The notes under the pieces are model-generated. The model searched no databases. It saw nothing but the letters and a program-made list of their open reading frames with translations, and was not told where the DNA came from. A stretch of DNA of 64,000 bases, from contig JAKQDH010000121.1 in the NCBI GenBank assembly GCA_029558835.1, forward strand, positions 62,001 through 126,000, in the 5' to 3' direction. This document shows, piece by piece, positions 25,414 to 34,291 of the stretch (position 1 is its first letter; each line of letters opens with the position of its first letter). The translations under genes and the position numbers were made by a program. Origin of the DNA: Planctomycetota bacterium (GTDB lineage: Bacteria > Planctomycetota > Phycisphaerae > UBA1845).

Positions 25414-26437
25414 GGAAACCCTCCTCCTCCACACCACAGCGGGCAGGAAGCCGACGGCGTGTGCGCCGGTCTTTACCCGCTGCGGGAATGGCCCAGCTCA
25501 CTGTAAACCGGTGCATTAGTGCACGCCCCCCATGCTCAGCCGGACGCCGTGCACGCACCATACGCTGGTCGGAACACTGCGCCGACAGCCCGCGCCAACC
25601 GACACTTCGCCGGTTGGGTCGGTGCCCGCGATGCTCCCCACCCCGGGCAGGGTCGGCCCTCAGCGCAAGACCAGCGCCAAAGGCCCATCGGCATGTCGCT
25701 TCGCCAGCCCCCCAGTACCAGCCCCCACACTGCCATAACCGCAGTTACCGTCCAGACCATGATACCCAAAGTCCCTTCCCGATGCACGCTCCATGTGCGG
25801 AAGTGCCTGCCCGCATTGGCCCGAGAACGCGTGTAGTCGCGTCGCAGGCGACTTTTCGACCGATATGTCGGTCCCACCCCGGTGGGGGGTGCCGGCCGGA
25901 TACCGCGCAGCCGCTGCTGCCCGCTGGGCCCTCCGGGGCCCGCCGCGCGCCAACGACGCCGGCCTGCTGTGGGCGCACTCAAGAAGTGCCCGACGTGATC
26001 GGTGCAGAGGGTGCTTCACCTGGTCGCCTGCTCCCCAGAGGTACCGTCCTTGGTGCGAAGGGGCGGCCGACCGGTGGCCGCACTTGGCCGGCAGAGGGCA
26101 GACTGACCACGAAGACACGAAGGCACGAAGAAGCCCGGGTAAATGGGGCTCTTTGTACTGCTAACCGCCGGGTTCTTCCCGGGCCGCGATTCCGTGGCAC
26201 CGGCGTCCCGCCGGTGGTTTCACGGGCGAGACGCCGGTGCCGCGCTCTCGGTTGCGGGCAATGCCAGCGCTGAGCCTTGCTGCCTTGGTGGTGAGGAATT
26301 CCCTGGGGCAAGCGTAACGGGCGTCGGCCGGCCTCGCGCGTACAATCCCCAGGCGCGACCGGCAGCGGCGTCGGTGGCGGGGCCGGGTGGAGTCCTCATG
26401 GGGACCGCGGCCACCGGCGTGATGATGGAGGTGATGT
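25414..26437. other. 1-kb intergenic region with palindromes and repeat fragments
   Basis: I find no convincing gene. Visible structures are a GTCGCGTCGCAGGCGAC palindrome (about 25839-25855), a CCACCCCGGTGGGG stem (about 25876-25889), a GGGCCCTCCGGGGCCC stem (about 25926-25941), a CCACGAAGACACGAAGGCAC stretch (about 26107-26126) of a kind often dispersed in environmental genomes, and a perfect 12-bp inverted repeat GGCACCGGCGTC / GACGCCGGTGCC (26197-26243). The promoter region of the third peptidase gene is at its left end. Confidence 0.5.
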
Positions 26438-27007
26438 ATGGCGGGTGAGGTGACACGTAGCCGGATCGGGCATCGGCCGGCATCGGACGCCACGTACGTG
26501 TTCCGAGCCGTTTGCGGGCTGCTTGTGTACGGCGCGGGGCTCGCCCTAGTTGGATTGATGGCGGGGTGCGACGTTCTCTGGGGAGGCGCGTTCGTGCCCG
26601 GCACCTATATGGGTGACGTGCAGTGTACGATCTCGGTCGGCCCAAGCCCGGGCGCGCCCGTGGCGGAGGAGTTCGACCTGTCGATGACGCTGACGGTGGA
26701 AGACGACGGCGGCTTCCGCGTCGAGGGGGTGGAACTCGTCCTCGGGGCGGAGGTGGTGCGTTCGATTCCGACGGTCGACCTGGCGTTTGAGGTGACGGGC
26801 ATTACGCACGGCCGGAGCGGCCTGACCGTGACGTACGAGCCCCGGCCGACGCTGCCGGGGATTGCCGTGGAGGGCGACCTCGTGGAGACGTACCGCCGGT
26901 GGGCCGATTCCGTCCTGGTGGGCGGTCGCGCCGAACTGGCGGTCACCGACGTGGAGACGGCGACGGCGTTCGTCATCGTGTGCGCGGGGGTGCTGGATCG
27001 GATGTAG
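26438..27007 (+). CDS. Small lipoprotein of unknown function
   Basis: The protein has 189 residues from ATG 26438, preceded by GGAGGTGATGT. After a basic start there is a hydrophobic stretch ending in a LMAGC lipobox (Cys at about 47), so it is probably a lipid-anchored outer or inner membrane protein. The mature part is beta-rich and acidic (GTYMGDVQCTISV, FDLSMTLTVEDDGGFRVEGVEL, GRAELAVTDVETATAFVI), which suggests a small beta-sandwich or lipocalin-like barrel. I do not recognise the family. It stands alone, followed by tRNA-Gly on the other strand. Confidence 0.6.
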   Translation: MAGEVTRSRIGHRPASDATYVFRAVCGLLVYGAGLALVGLMAGCDVLWGGAFVPGTYMGDVQCTISVGPSPGAPVAEEFDLSMTLTVEDDGGFRVEGVELVLGAEVVRSIPTVDLAFEVTGITHGRSGLTVTYEPRPTLPGIAVEGDLVETYRRWADSVLVGGRAELAVTDVETATAFVIVCAGVLDRM

Positions 27008-27184
27008 CCCAGGGCCGCGGGCACCGGCCGTTGAGGGGGCGCAAGCGGGCGCTCTTCCGGGAGAAACCGGATGTGTTCGTGGCCGAGTTTCAGGCGACCG
27101 TTCTTGGGCCGGTTGCGAACCAGGCAACGACGGCGGTGGGATGGTGCCAGGAGCACAAGTGGTTGTTTCCGCCAAGCGTGTGAC

Positions 27185-27256
27185 AGCGGGCAACGGGGTT
27201 CGAACCCGCAACGTCCAGCTTGGAAAGCCGGCATTATACCACTGAATTGCGCCCGC
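27185..27256 (-). tRNA. tRNA-Gly (UCC)
   Basis: The minus strand folds as a 72-nt cloverleaf: acceptor GCGGGCG with TGCCCGC (one G-U), anticodon stem CCGGC/GCTGG around TTTCCAA (anticodon UCC), T stem GCGGG/CCCGT around TTCGAAC, discriminator U, no encoded CCA. The D stem has one mismatch (13-22) where the paralogue has a pair. It is a paralogue of tRNA-Gly(CCC) at 42349-42420, and both share about 200 bp of upstream sequence. Confidence 0.85.
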
Positions 27257-27461
27257 AATGCGGCTGCACGCCTGACGGGCCCGATGCGCTCCGCCGGCGC
27301 TGGAGTCCCACGCGCTCACGGGCACGAGGGGGCGCTGTTGCCTCACCTTCGCCCCGGGCGAGAGTCGTCTCGCGGTGCGTTCCGGCCGTCAACGCGAACC
27401 TGGCGGCTGCGCGGGGACCTTGTCCGAGGCAGGTGCCGGTCGGTCTTGCGGAGGCGCTTGC
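27257..27461 (-). repeat. Upstream region shared by the two tRNA-Gly genes, copy 1
   Basis: Reading away from the tRNA, this stretch matches 42421-42622 over about 200 bases with scattered differences; for example GCGGCTGCACGCCTGACGGG and CGCGGTGCGTTCCGGCC occur in both. The similarity ends at GCGGAGGCGC in each locus. It lies on the 5' side of the tRNA and so includes its promoter. The duplication covers tRNA plus flank. Confidence 0.75.
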
Positions 27462-27482
27462 GCAGGATGCCGCATTGGTGCG

Positions 27483-27488
27483 TATAAT
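27483..27488 (+). promoter_or_regulatory. Perfect TATAAT box just before apbE
   Basis: TATAAT lies only seven bases before the ApbE start ATG at 27496. If it is a real -10 box, transcription would begin at or next to the ATG, giving a leaderless message; no Shine-Dalgarno sequence is visible. A possible -35 (TTGCGC) lies 19 bases upstream. The same TATAATC-CCGCC string recurs at 42770. Confidence 0.4.
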
Positions 27489-27495
27489 CGCCGCC

Positions 27496-28503
27496 ATGAG
27501 AGCGCATTGGCTACGCCTTACGGTGTTGGGGTTGTTGTTGCTGAGCGGCTGCCGGCGGGGACCGGAGGCGCACACGGTCCGGCGGTCGCGCGAGGTCATG
27601 GGGACCTTCGCCGAGATCACGGCCGTGGCGCCCGACGAAGCCGTGGCCGAGGCCGCGGTCGAGGCTGCCTACGGTCGACTCAACCGGGTGAACGACCTGA
27701 TGAGCACTTACCGGCCGGACAGCGAGATCAGCCGGGTCAATCAGCTCGCGCCCGGGCAGTCGCTGGCGATCTCGCCTGAGACATTCCACGTGCTCGAACG
27801 AGCTCAGGCGTTCGCCGAGGCCACCGGCGGCGCCTTTGACGTCACCTGTCGCCCACTGCTGCTCTGCTGGCGGGAAGCGTCTGAGGCCGGCAGGCTGCCC
27901 ACGCCCGAGCAACTCGACGCGGCCCGCGCAAGGGTGGGCTGGCAGAAGCTAACCCTCGCTGCCGACGGACGCAGCGCGTCACCGGCCGTTGCGGGTGTTC
28001 AAGTGGACCTGGGAGCGATCGCGAAGGGGTACGCGCTTGATCTGGCGACCGAGGCGCTGCGCGAAGCCGGTGCCGTGGCCGGCCTGGTCAACGTCGGCGG
28101 TGACGTGCGGGGCTTCGGTAGCCGGGCCGATGGCGAGCCCTGGCAGATCGGTATCCGGCACCCGTTCCGCCAGGCCCTCTTCGGCCGGATCCGCCTCGTC
28201 GACCGGGCCGTGGCCACCTCCGGGATTCAGCAACGGTTCTTCGAGGTCGACGGTCGACGTTACTCACACATCGTCGACCCCCGCACCGGCCGGCCGGCCG
28301 AGCAGGCGCCCAGTGTGACTGTGGTCGCTCCGGACGGGCTCACGGCCGACGCCTGGGCGACGGCTTTCAGCGTGCTTTCCGTGGAAGAGGGGCGGGGCAT
28401 GGCGGAGGACCTGCCGAACGTCAAGGTTCTCTGGATCTGGGGGTCGGCCGAGCACCCGCAGACGGCTCAGACACCCGGCTTCTCTGAACTGCTGGTCCAG
28501 TGA
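27496..28503 (+). CDS. apbE: FAD:protein FMN transferase lipoprotein
   Basis: The protein has 335 residues from ATG 27496; the longer frame upstream covers the tRNA flank. The lipoprotein signal ends in LLSGC (Cys19). The ApbE motifs are present: REVMGTFAEI at the mature start, RLNRVNDLMSTYRPDSEISRVN, DLGAIAKGYALDLA with the Mg/FAD residues near 167-180, VNVGGDVRGFG and HIVDPRTGRPA. It attaches FMN through a phosphoester to Thr residues of RnfD and RnfG outside the membrane. The rnf operon is the convergent neighbour, so Rnf is the expected client. Confidence 0.93.
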   Translation: MRAHWLRLTVLGLLLLSGCRRGPEAHTVRRSREVMGTFAEITAVAPDEAVAEAAVEAAYGRLNRVNDLMSTYRPDSEISRVNQLAPGQSLAISPETFHVLERAQAFAEATGGAFDVTCRPLLLCWREASEAGRLPTPEQLDAARARVGWQKLTLAADGRSASPAVAGVQVDLGAIAKGYALDLATEALREAGAVAGLVNVGGDVRGFGSRADGEPWQIGIRHPFRQALFGRIRLVDRAVATSGIQQRFFEVDGRRYSHIVDPRTGRPAEQAPSVTVVAPDGLTADAWATAFSVLSVEEGRGMAEDLPNVKVLWIWGSAEHPQTAQTPGFSELLVQ

Positions 28504-28505
28504 CG

Positions 28506-28536
28506 CCCTCCCTGGCCGGTAGGGGCCGGGAGAGGG
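28506..28536. terminator. Hairpin between convergent apbE and rnf operon
   Basis: An inverted repeat CTCCCTGGCC...GGCCGGGAG starts three bases after the apbE stop. It has no T-run, so it is a candidate for factor-dependent or bidirectional termination between the convergent transcripts. Confidence 0.45.
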
Positions 28537-28731
28537 CCGAGCTTACTGGATATGACGGGCGCCCAACCGAGCGTGCCAGCCATCGACGATCGCCCCCCTC
28601 TCGACCTCCTCGTGCCGAAGAGAAAGGGGCCAGCAGGTCTCGGTCCCTGGTGCTCCGCGCGCCGCGAAGCAACCCACGGGGGGGTGGGCCGCGGGATCGC
28701 TGCGGATTGGGCGGGGGGCCCGTCCGCGGCG

Positions 28732-29610
28732 TTATGGAGCTGCCGTTTCCACCAACTCCTCATCATGGGCTTCGGCCGCGAGTTGTTGGGCGTACTCCGG
28801 CTTCGGCTTGCCGAAGTAGACCAGCACTTCCGCCGGGCACTTCTGCAGCACCTGTTGCAGGTTTTCGTCCTCTTCGTCGGCGTAGTTGTCGTAGTTCAGC
28901 CAGGCGAGGTTGTCAGAGACCTGAAACATGTCCGCGCAGAGCCGCTGGCAGAGCTTGCAGCCGATGCAACCGACCTTGCAGACTTCCCTGACCGCCTTGG
29001 CCGGTTCCTTGTTGGCACAGCCGACCACGAGCATCCGTTCTTGCCTGAACGGGATCCGCTCGATCAGGTTCCGCGGGCACACCTTCGTGCAGGCCCCACA
29101 GCCGGTGCACTTGTCATAGTCGACGACGGGTACGCCGTCCACCATGTGCAACGCGTCGAAGGTGCAGGACCTTACGCAGTCACCCAAGCCCAGGCAGCCG
29201 TAGGTGCACGCCTGCGTCACCCCGAGCAGGTTCGCCTCGACGCAGCCCCGCACGCCGTCGTAGGGTACTCGGCCGAGCTTCTGGTAATCCTTGGCCGTGC
29301 AGTGGATCACGGGACGATAGGGGAACGTCTTGACCACCTCGACGCCGAGCACCCCGGCGATCTTCTCCGCGATCCTCGACCCGCCCACCGGGCAGCCGTC
29401 GCACTGGGCGCGCTTCTCGACCACGGCCTTGGCGAAGTCCGCGCAGCCCGCGAACCCGCAGCCACCGCAGTTCGCCGCCGGCAGGACCTCGGTGACCTCC
29501 CCGATGCGCGGGTCCTCATCAACCCGCAGCTTCTCCTTCGCCACGCCGAGCAGCCCGGCGAAGACCAGCACCAGGCCGAACAGGATGATGGCGGCCAGCG
29601 CTACCGTCAT
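28732..29610 (-). CDS. rnfB: Rnf complex subunit B (Fe-S ferredoxin subunit)
   Basis: The protein has 292 residues from ATG 29610. One N-terminal membrane helix is followed by the CGGCGFAGCADF...CDGCPVGG cluster of the 4Fe-4S domain, then repeated CxxCxxC(x)nC sets (CLGLGDCVRSC, CTGCGACTKVC, CIGCKLCQRLC) for several more clusters. RnfB accepts electrons from ferredoxin and passes them into the membrane part of the complex. It is the last gene of the rnfCDGEAB series, the order found in clostridial and Thermotoga rnf operons. Confidence 0.93.
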   Translation of the reverse strand: MTVALAAIILFGLVLVFAGLLGVAKEKLRVDEDPRIGEVTEVLPAANCGGCGFAGCADFAKAVVEKRAQCDGCPVGGSRIAEKIAGVLGVEVVKTFPYRPVIHCTAKDYQKLGRVPYDGVRGCVEANLLGVTQACTYGCLGLGDCVRSCTFDALHMVDGVPVVDYDKCTGCGACTKVCPRNLIERIPFRQERMLVVGCANKEPAKAVREVCKVGCIGCKLCQRLCADMFQVSDNLAWLNYDNYADEEDENLQQVLQKCPAEVLVYFGKPKPEYAQQLAAEAHDEELVETAAP

Positions 29611-29628
29611 AGTGTCTCTCCTCAGCGA

Positions 29629-30243
29629 TTACTTGCCGATTCCGGTGAAGCCCGTGAACGCCATCGCCAGAATGCCGGCCACCAGCAGCGTGATCCCCGC
29701 GCCCCGAAGGCACTTGGGGACGTCGCTGAACTGAATGTGCTCGCGGATGCCGGCCATGATCGTGATCGCCAGCGTGAATCCGATGCCGCCCCCGAGGGCA
29801 TACACGGCGGCGTTGAGCAGGTTCTGCGTCTCGGACTTCATGTCAATGTACAGGCACGCCCCCAGGATCGCGCAGTTCGTCGTGATCAGGGGCAGAAACA
29901 CACCGAACGCCGTGTAGAGCGGCGGTGAGAACTTCTTGAGGTACATCTCCACGAGCTGCACCATGGACGCGATGACCATGATGAAGGCGACGTACTTGAG
30001 GAAGTACAGCATGTCCGGCCGGCCGAAGTAGTCCCCGATCGGCATCAGAACGGCGTGCACGATCAACCAGGTCACCACGCCGGACACCGTGATCACGAAC
30101 GTCACGGCGCAGCCCATGCCGAAGGCCATGCCCACCTTGCGCGAGACGCCCAGGAACGGGCAGATGCCCAGGAAGCCGGCCAGCACCAGATTGTTGACCA
30201 GGACGACACTCAGCAGGATGCCCAGCAGCACGCCGATGCTCAT
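29629..30243 (-). CDS. rnfA: Rnf complex membrane subunit A
   Basis: The protein has 204 residues with six membrane helices. The start MSIGVLLGILLSVVLVNNLVL and ITTNCAILGACL are standard for RnfA/NqrE. Its ATG overlaps the RnfE stop (ATGA). With RnfE it forms the pair of inverted-topology subunits holding the central 2Fe-2S cluster; the Cys residues after VLAGFLGIC and NCAILGAC are present. Part of the ion-pumping core. Confidence 0.94.
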   Translation of the reverse strand: MSIGVLLGILLSVVLVNNLVLAGFLGICPFLGVSRKVGMAFGMGCAVTFVITVSGVVTWLIVHAVLMPIGDYFGRPDMLYFLKYVAFIMVIASMVQLVEMYLKKFSPPLYTAFGVFLPLITTNCAILGACLYIDMKSETQNLLNAAVYALGGGIGFTLAITIMAGIREHIQFSDVPKCLRGAGITLLVAGILAMAFTGFTGIGK

Positions 30244-30872
30244 GCCGCGCCTCCCTTCGCCCGCCGCTCACGGAGGTGGTTGACGACCCCGACCACGGCC
30301 CCCAGGGTCAGAAACGCCCCCGGCGGCAGCACCATGATCACCCAGGTGTGACCGCCCTCGATGAAGTCGCGGGGCAGGACGTGCTGATTGAGCAGCGTGC
30401 CCGAGCCCAGCACCTCGCGTACGACGCCCAGGATGCACAGCGCCATGGTGAAGCCCAGCCCGATGCCCAGCGCGTCCGCCAGCGACCGGCTGACGCCGCT
30501 CTTGATCGCCACGACCTCGGCCCGGCAGATGATGATGCAGTTGACGATGATCAGCGGGACGAACGCCCCCAGCTTCCTGGCCACGTCGAACAGGTAGGCC
30601 TTCAGCGCCAGGTCCGCGATGGTCACGAAGGTGGCGATCGTGATGGTGAAGATCAGAATACGCACGTGCGGCTTGATCAGGTTCCGCAGCAGCGAGGTGA
30701 TCAGGTTGGACATCACCACCACAAACGTGACCGCCATCCCCATCACCAGGGCGTTCTCCAGCGAGTTGGTGACGGCCAGGGTGGGACACATCCCCAGCAG
30801 TTGCACCAGTACGGGGTTGTTCGAGAAGACCCCTTCCTTGAATTGCTGCAGGTTCGAGCCGTTCTCCGCCAT
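30240..30872 (-). CDS. rnfE: Rnf complex membrane subunit E
   Basis: The protein has 210 residues from ATG 30872. The N-terminal FKEGVFSNNPVLVQLLGMCPTLAVTNS is the family hallmark, and VPLIIVNCIIICRAE holds the second conserved cysteine. It has six membrane segments. It pairs with RnfA, whose start overlaps this stop. The role is electron transfer across the membrane coupled to Na+ or H+ movement. Confidence 0.94.
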   Translation of the reverse strand: MAENGSNLQQFKEGVFSNNPVLVQLLGMCPTLAVTNSLENALVMGMAVTFVVVMSNLITSLLRNLIKPHVRILIFTITIATFVTIADLALKAYLFDVARKLGAFVPLIIVNCIIICRAEVVAIKSGVSRSLADALGIGLGFTMALCILGVVREVLGSGTLLNQHVLPRDFIEGGHTWVIMVLPPGAFLTLGAVVGVVNHLRERRAKGGAA

Positions 30873-30909
30873 GAGTTCGCTGCTCCCGCTGGGCGGTACC
30901 CTCCCCGGC

Positions 30910-31467
30910 CTATTGCTGCTCCGCCAGCTTCGGCCGGATTCTCGTCAGCACGTCGTTCACGATGTCCGTGACATATCGACTGGACCACGTCGCGCCGGTA
31001 ATGGCGCTGATCTCGCCTCGCGCCGGATCCGCATCGCCTTTGATGACCGTCAGGGAGAGGTCCGTGCTTATGCCGGTGTATTGCTCCGCCCACGGTCCTT
31101 CGATCTTGTTGCCCAGGCCCGGTGTTTCGAGGTTCTCGATGACCTTCAGACCGGTGATCTCGCGCCCGTCCGCCCTGATCCCGACCACCAGGCGGATCTT
31201 GTCAACGAAGCCCCCACCGGACGCATCCACGGCCCAGCCCACCAGCTCCCCGTTCTTGTCCAGGCACTTGAAGACCTGGTTGCTTTCAATCTTGAACTCT
31301 TCCGTGGTCTCCACGCCCGGCACGACCTCGCCAATAGCCTGGAGGAGGACCCGCTGCTGGTTCTCCGCAATCCGGGCGGATAGCGAGGTCTGTGTGCCGG
31401 CCAGCAGGCAGGCGAAGATGACGCCCATCACCAGGACCAGCCACGACTCTTCCACGAACTTCTTCAC
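30910..31467 (-). CDS. rnfG: Rnf complex flavoprotein subunit G
   Basis: The protein has 185 residues from GTG 31467 (GAGGGAG upstream). One N-terminal membrane helix anchors an FMN-binding domain. The flavinylation motif is ISAITGATWSSRYV near residues 157-170, where ApbE joins FMN to the Thr of the TGAT segment. The ApbE gene is the convergent neighbour of the operon. Length is typical of RnfG. Confidence 0.93.
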   Translation of the reverse strand: MKKFVEESWLVLVMGVIFACLLAGTQTSLSARIAENQQRVLLQAIGEVVPGVETTEEFKIESNQVFKCLDKNGELVGWAVDASGGGFVDKIRLVVGIRADGREITGLKVIENLETPGLGNKIEGPWAEQYTGISTDLSLTVIKGDADPARGEISAITGATWSSRYVTDIVNDVLTRIRPKLAEQQ

Positions 31468-31485
31468 GGCGACTCCCTCGCTTGG

Positions 31486-32508
31486 TCAGGTGGCGGATGC
31501 GTGTCCGCCGAACGGGGTCGGCACCGTCCAGCGCTCGATGAGCGGCGTAACCGCGTTCATGATCAGAATGGCGAACATGAAGCCCTCCGGATAAGCGCTG
31601 TAGAGCCGGATGACCATCACCAGCACGCCCACCCCGATGCCGAAGATGAGTCGGCCCCACGGCGTCAGCGGCGCGCCCACGTAGTCCGTGGCGATGAAGA
31701 ACGCCCCGAACATCAACGCGCCGCTCGTCAGATGGAACAGGGGGGTCTGGTAAGCCTGTGGGTCAACCCAGTGGGTGATCGAAGCAAAGACAAACACGCT
31801 GCCCAGCACGCCGACGATCGGTCGCCAGTCGGCGATGCCGCGGATGACCAGCCAGAGGCCGCCGATCAGTGCGGCCAGGGTGCTCGTCTCGCCCAGACAC
31901 CCGCCCACCTTACCGATGAACAGCGCCCAGAGGCTCGGGACGTCAAGCGAAGGATCCATGGCCGCCCCGAGGGGAGTCGCCATGGTGACGCCGTCGATGT
32001 TCGGATCCCCGATGATGTTGAGCGTGACCGGCTCGGTCCAGATACCCATGGCGGCCGGGAAGCAGACCATCAGGAATGCCCGTCCCACCATGGCCGGGTT
32101 GAAGAGGTTCCGACCCAGGCCGCCGAACACAGCCTTGGCCAGGATGATCGCCACCGTGCCGCCGATAAACGCCATGTACGGGTTGATGGCCGGCGGCAGC
32201 GAGAACGCCAGGATCACCCCCGTTACCATGGCCGACCCATCACCGAGGGACGCCAGACTTCGCCCGCGCACCCGGTTCGCCACCGCCTCCGCCGCCAGCG
32301 CGCCCGCTGTTGTGCAGACCACCAGCACCACGGCCGAGATCCCGAACAGATAGATCGACCAGATGAACAGCGGCAGCATGGCCGCCAGCACCTCGAACAT
32401 AATCCGACTTGTGGTGGCGGTGTCCGACAGGTGGGGGGCGGCGCTGACCAGCAACTCGCGCGGGGCGTCCGCGGCCTTCGCCTTGACTGGTTCTGCAGCT
32501 TCGCTCAT
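31486..32508 (-). CDS. rnfD: Rnf complex membrane flavoprotein subunit D
   Basis: The protein has 340 residues from ATG 32508; the longer upstream frame overlaps the end of rnfC and reads as noise. After a charged start there is SAAPHLSDTATTSRIMFEVL, the typical cytoplasmic entry. About ten membrane segments follow. The covalent FMN site is the Thr in DGVTMATPLGA. It carries electrons in the membrane and is a main candidate for the ion path. Confidence 0.93.
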   Translation of the reverse strand: MSEAAEPVKAKAADAPRELLVSAAPHLSDTATTSRIMFEVLAAMLPLFIWSIYLFGISAVVLVVCTTAGALAAEAVANRVRGRSLASLGDGSAMVTGVILAFSLPPAINPYMAFIGGTVAIILAKAVFGGLGRNLFNPAMVGRAFLMVCFPAAMGIWTEPVTLNIIGDPNIDGVTMATPLGAAMDPSLDVPSLWALFIGKVGGCLGETSTLAALIGGLWLVIRGIADWRPIVGVLGSVFVFASITHWVDPQAYQTPLFHLTSGALMFGAFFIATDYVGAPLTPWGRLIFGIGVGVLVMVIRLYSAYPEGFMFAILIMNAVTPLIERWTVPTPFGGHASAT

Positions 32509-32540
32509 CGACCCGGGTGCTCCTTTTGGTGGGGCTGGTC

Positions 32541-33950
32541 CTAGCCGGCCTTCTTGTCTTCCTGCTTCTTCTGAGCCTGGATGATCCACCACTGGTTCTT
32601 GCCCGCCCGGATGTACTGGGCGACCGGAATATGCGCCGGGCAGACGTACGAGCAACAGCCGCATTCACAGCAGGCCATGTGGTCGTAGCGCTTGGCCATC
32701 TCGAAATCGCGGAACTTCACCGCTTGTGCGATCTTGGCGGGGGATAGATACAAAGGGCAGTTGTCGATGCACCGCCCGCACCGGATGCAGGGCGACTCGG
32801 CGCGGCGCGAAGTCTCCGCCTCCGTCATCACCGTGATGCCACCCGTGCCCTTCACAATGGGAATACGCAGGTCTGAGATCGTGGGCCCCATCATCGGTCC
32901 GCCCGCCAGGACCTTCAGCGCCGCCGGCGTCATCCCCGCGCAACAACGTTCGATGACCTCGGCGAAGCTGGTGCCGACCGGGATCAGCCAGTTGCCCGGC
33001 CGGGTCACGCCGCCCCCGGTGACCGACACCACGCGGTGGGTGAGCGGTTTGCCATGCACGACGGCGCGGGCAATGCCGTGCGCGGTCGCCACGTTGACCA
33101 CCACCACGCTGACGTCCAGAGGCAGGCCCTTCGGGGCGCTGGGCACCGCGCGATTCAGAACGGCCGGGATTAGCTGCCGCTCGCCGCCCATTGGGTACTT
33201 CGTGGCGCAGACCTTCACCTCGAGCCCCACCCGACCCCGGATCGCCTTGCGCATCGCGTCGATCGCGTCCGGCTTGTTCTCCTCGATCGCCACGACGGCA
33301 CGAGGGGCCCCGAGCGCGTGAGCGGCCAGTGCCAGCCCGACCGCGATGGCCTCGGGGCACTCCACCATCAGCCGGTGGTCCGCAGTCAAATAGGGTTCGC
33401 ACTCGCAGCCGTTCAAGATAACCGTGTCAATGGGACGGTGCGGATTCCGGCGGAGCTTCACGTGCGTGGGGAACGTCGCACCGCCAAGTCCGACCACACC
33501 GGCCTCCCGCACGGACATCACGATCTGATCGGGGTCATAGCGAGTGGGCTCAACGGAGTCCCAGTCCCGACGAAGGAAATCCTCCAGGAAGCCTTCCGGC
33601 AGCGGCGCGCGTTCCTTCGAGAGCCGCAAGGGGATGCCCGGTACACGCCGACCGCTGGGCAGCGCCATCATGGTGGGCTGGCCGGTGGTTCCGCTGACCG
33701 AAGCGTGAATCGGCGCCGAGACGAAGGCCTCCGCGTCGGCCAACTTCTCGCCGTACGCTACTTCTGTCTTTGGCTTTACGGTCGGCGTGCACGCCGAGCC
33801 GATGTGCTGAGCCAGCGGAATGGCCAAGTCCTGCTCTGGTACGAGCAGGCGGATCGGCTCGGCCTCCGAGTACGACTTCCGGTGGGGCGGATGAACGCCG
33901 CGTGAAAAGCTGGCCAGACCTTTCATCCGGTCACGAAGCGCTGCCATCAT
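32541..33950 (-). CDS. rnfC: Rnf complex subunit C (NADH-binding, 4Fe-4S)
   Basis: The protein has 469 residues from ATG 33950, nine bases after GGAGGA. A start further upstream would enter the preceding gene in another frame. The N-terminal barrel (SRGVHPPHRKSYSEAEPIRL) is followed by the FMN/NADH Rossmann domain with VGLGGATFPTHVKL and NGCECEPYLTADHR, an SLBB-like part, and two 4Fe-4S sites in CIRCGRCIDNCP and CCECGCCSYVCP. It passes electrons between NAD(H) and the other subunits on the cytoplasmic face. Its start codon overlaps the stop of the preceding small gene (ATGA). Confidence 0.94.
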   Translation of the reverse strand: MMAALRDRMKGLASFSRGVHPPHRKSYSEAEPIRLLVPEQDLAIPLAQHIGSACTPTVKPKTEVAYGEKLADAEAFVSAPIHASVSGTTGQPTMMALPSGRRVPGIPLRLSKERAPLPEGFLEDFLRRDWDSVEPTRYDPDQIVMSVREAGVVGLGGATFPTHVKLRRNPHRPIDTVILNGCECEPYLTADHRLMVECPEAIAVGLALAAHALGAPRAVVAIEENKPDAIDAMRKAIRGRVGLEVKVCATKYPMGGERQLIPAVLNRAVPSAPKGLPLDVSVVVVNVATAHGIARAVVHGKPLTHRVVSVTGGGVTRPGNWLIPVGTSFAEVIERCCAGMTPAALKVLAGGPMMGPTISDLRIPIVKGTGGITVMTEAETSRRAESPCIRCGRCIDNCPLYLSPAKIAQAVKFRDFEMAKRYDHMACCECGCCSYVCPAHIPVAQYIRAGKNQWWIIQAQKKQEDKKAG

Positions 33951-34291
33951 GAGCCCGGGTCCTCCGTAGTTTCGCACATTCTCAGAACCACGGTCACGAT
34001 CAACTTTGCCAGACCCACTCCGGCCAGGAATCCGACGACGGCGCCGGCCGCCTGGGCCAGCGCAGGATGTACGCTCTCCAGGAGTTGGGCCCCACTGCCG
34101 AAAAGCCAGGCTAGCAGAATCGCCAGTGTCAGCGGGAGAAGGAAGACGGCCGAGGCCGAGACCACGAGCGGCAGGCCCTTGCTGAGGGGGCCAAGTTCGA
34201 GCTGGCCGTTTTCGGCGGCCTCGGTCACGGGGCAGCAATGGCACTCCTGGCAATGCCCACAACTGAACCAGAACCGTTCCAGAAACTTCAC
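33947..34291 (-). CDS. Small two-helix cysteine-rich membrane protein, RseC-like
   Basis: It has 114 residues if started at GTG 34291 (weak AAGGGT upstream); GTG 34399 is a possible earlier start. The N-terminal part has a dense cysteine cluster, CGHCQECHCCP, followed by two hydrophobic segments (VSASAVFLLPLTLAILLAWLF and AAGAVVGFLAGVGLAKLIVTVV). This is the layout of the RseC/SoxR-reducing system family that often accompanies rnf genes. Its stop overlaps the rnfC start, so it heads the operon. The cluster may hold an iron-sulphur centre; function is inferred from family and position. Confidence 0.6.
   Translation of the reverse strand: MKFLERFWFSCGHCQECHCCPVTEAAENGQLELGPLSKGLPLVVSASAVFLLPLTLAILLAWLFGSGAQLLESVHPALAQAAGAVVGFLAGVGLAKLIVTVVLRMCETTEDPGS

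Noticed and set aside
19195-25506. Very long plus-strand frames (about 1200 and 885 codons) opposite the C25 peptidase genes
   Set aside because: They are antisense shadows of GC-rich genes with arginine-rich, low-quality translations. The minus strand carries signal peptides, catalytic motifs and ribosome binding sites.
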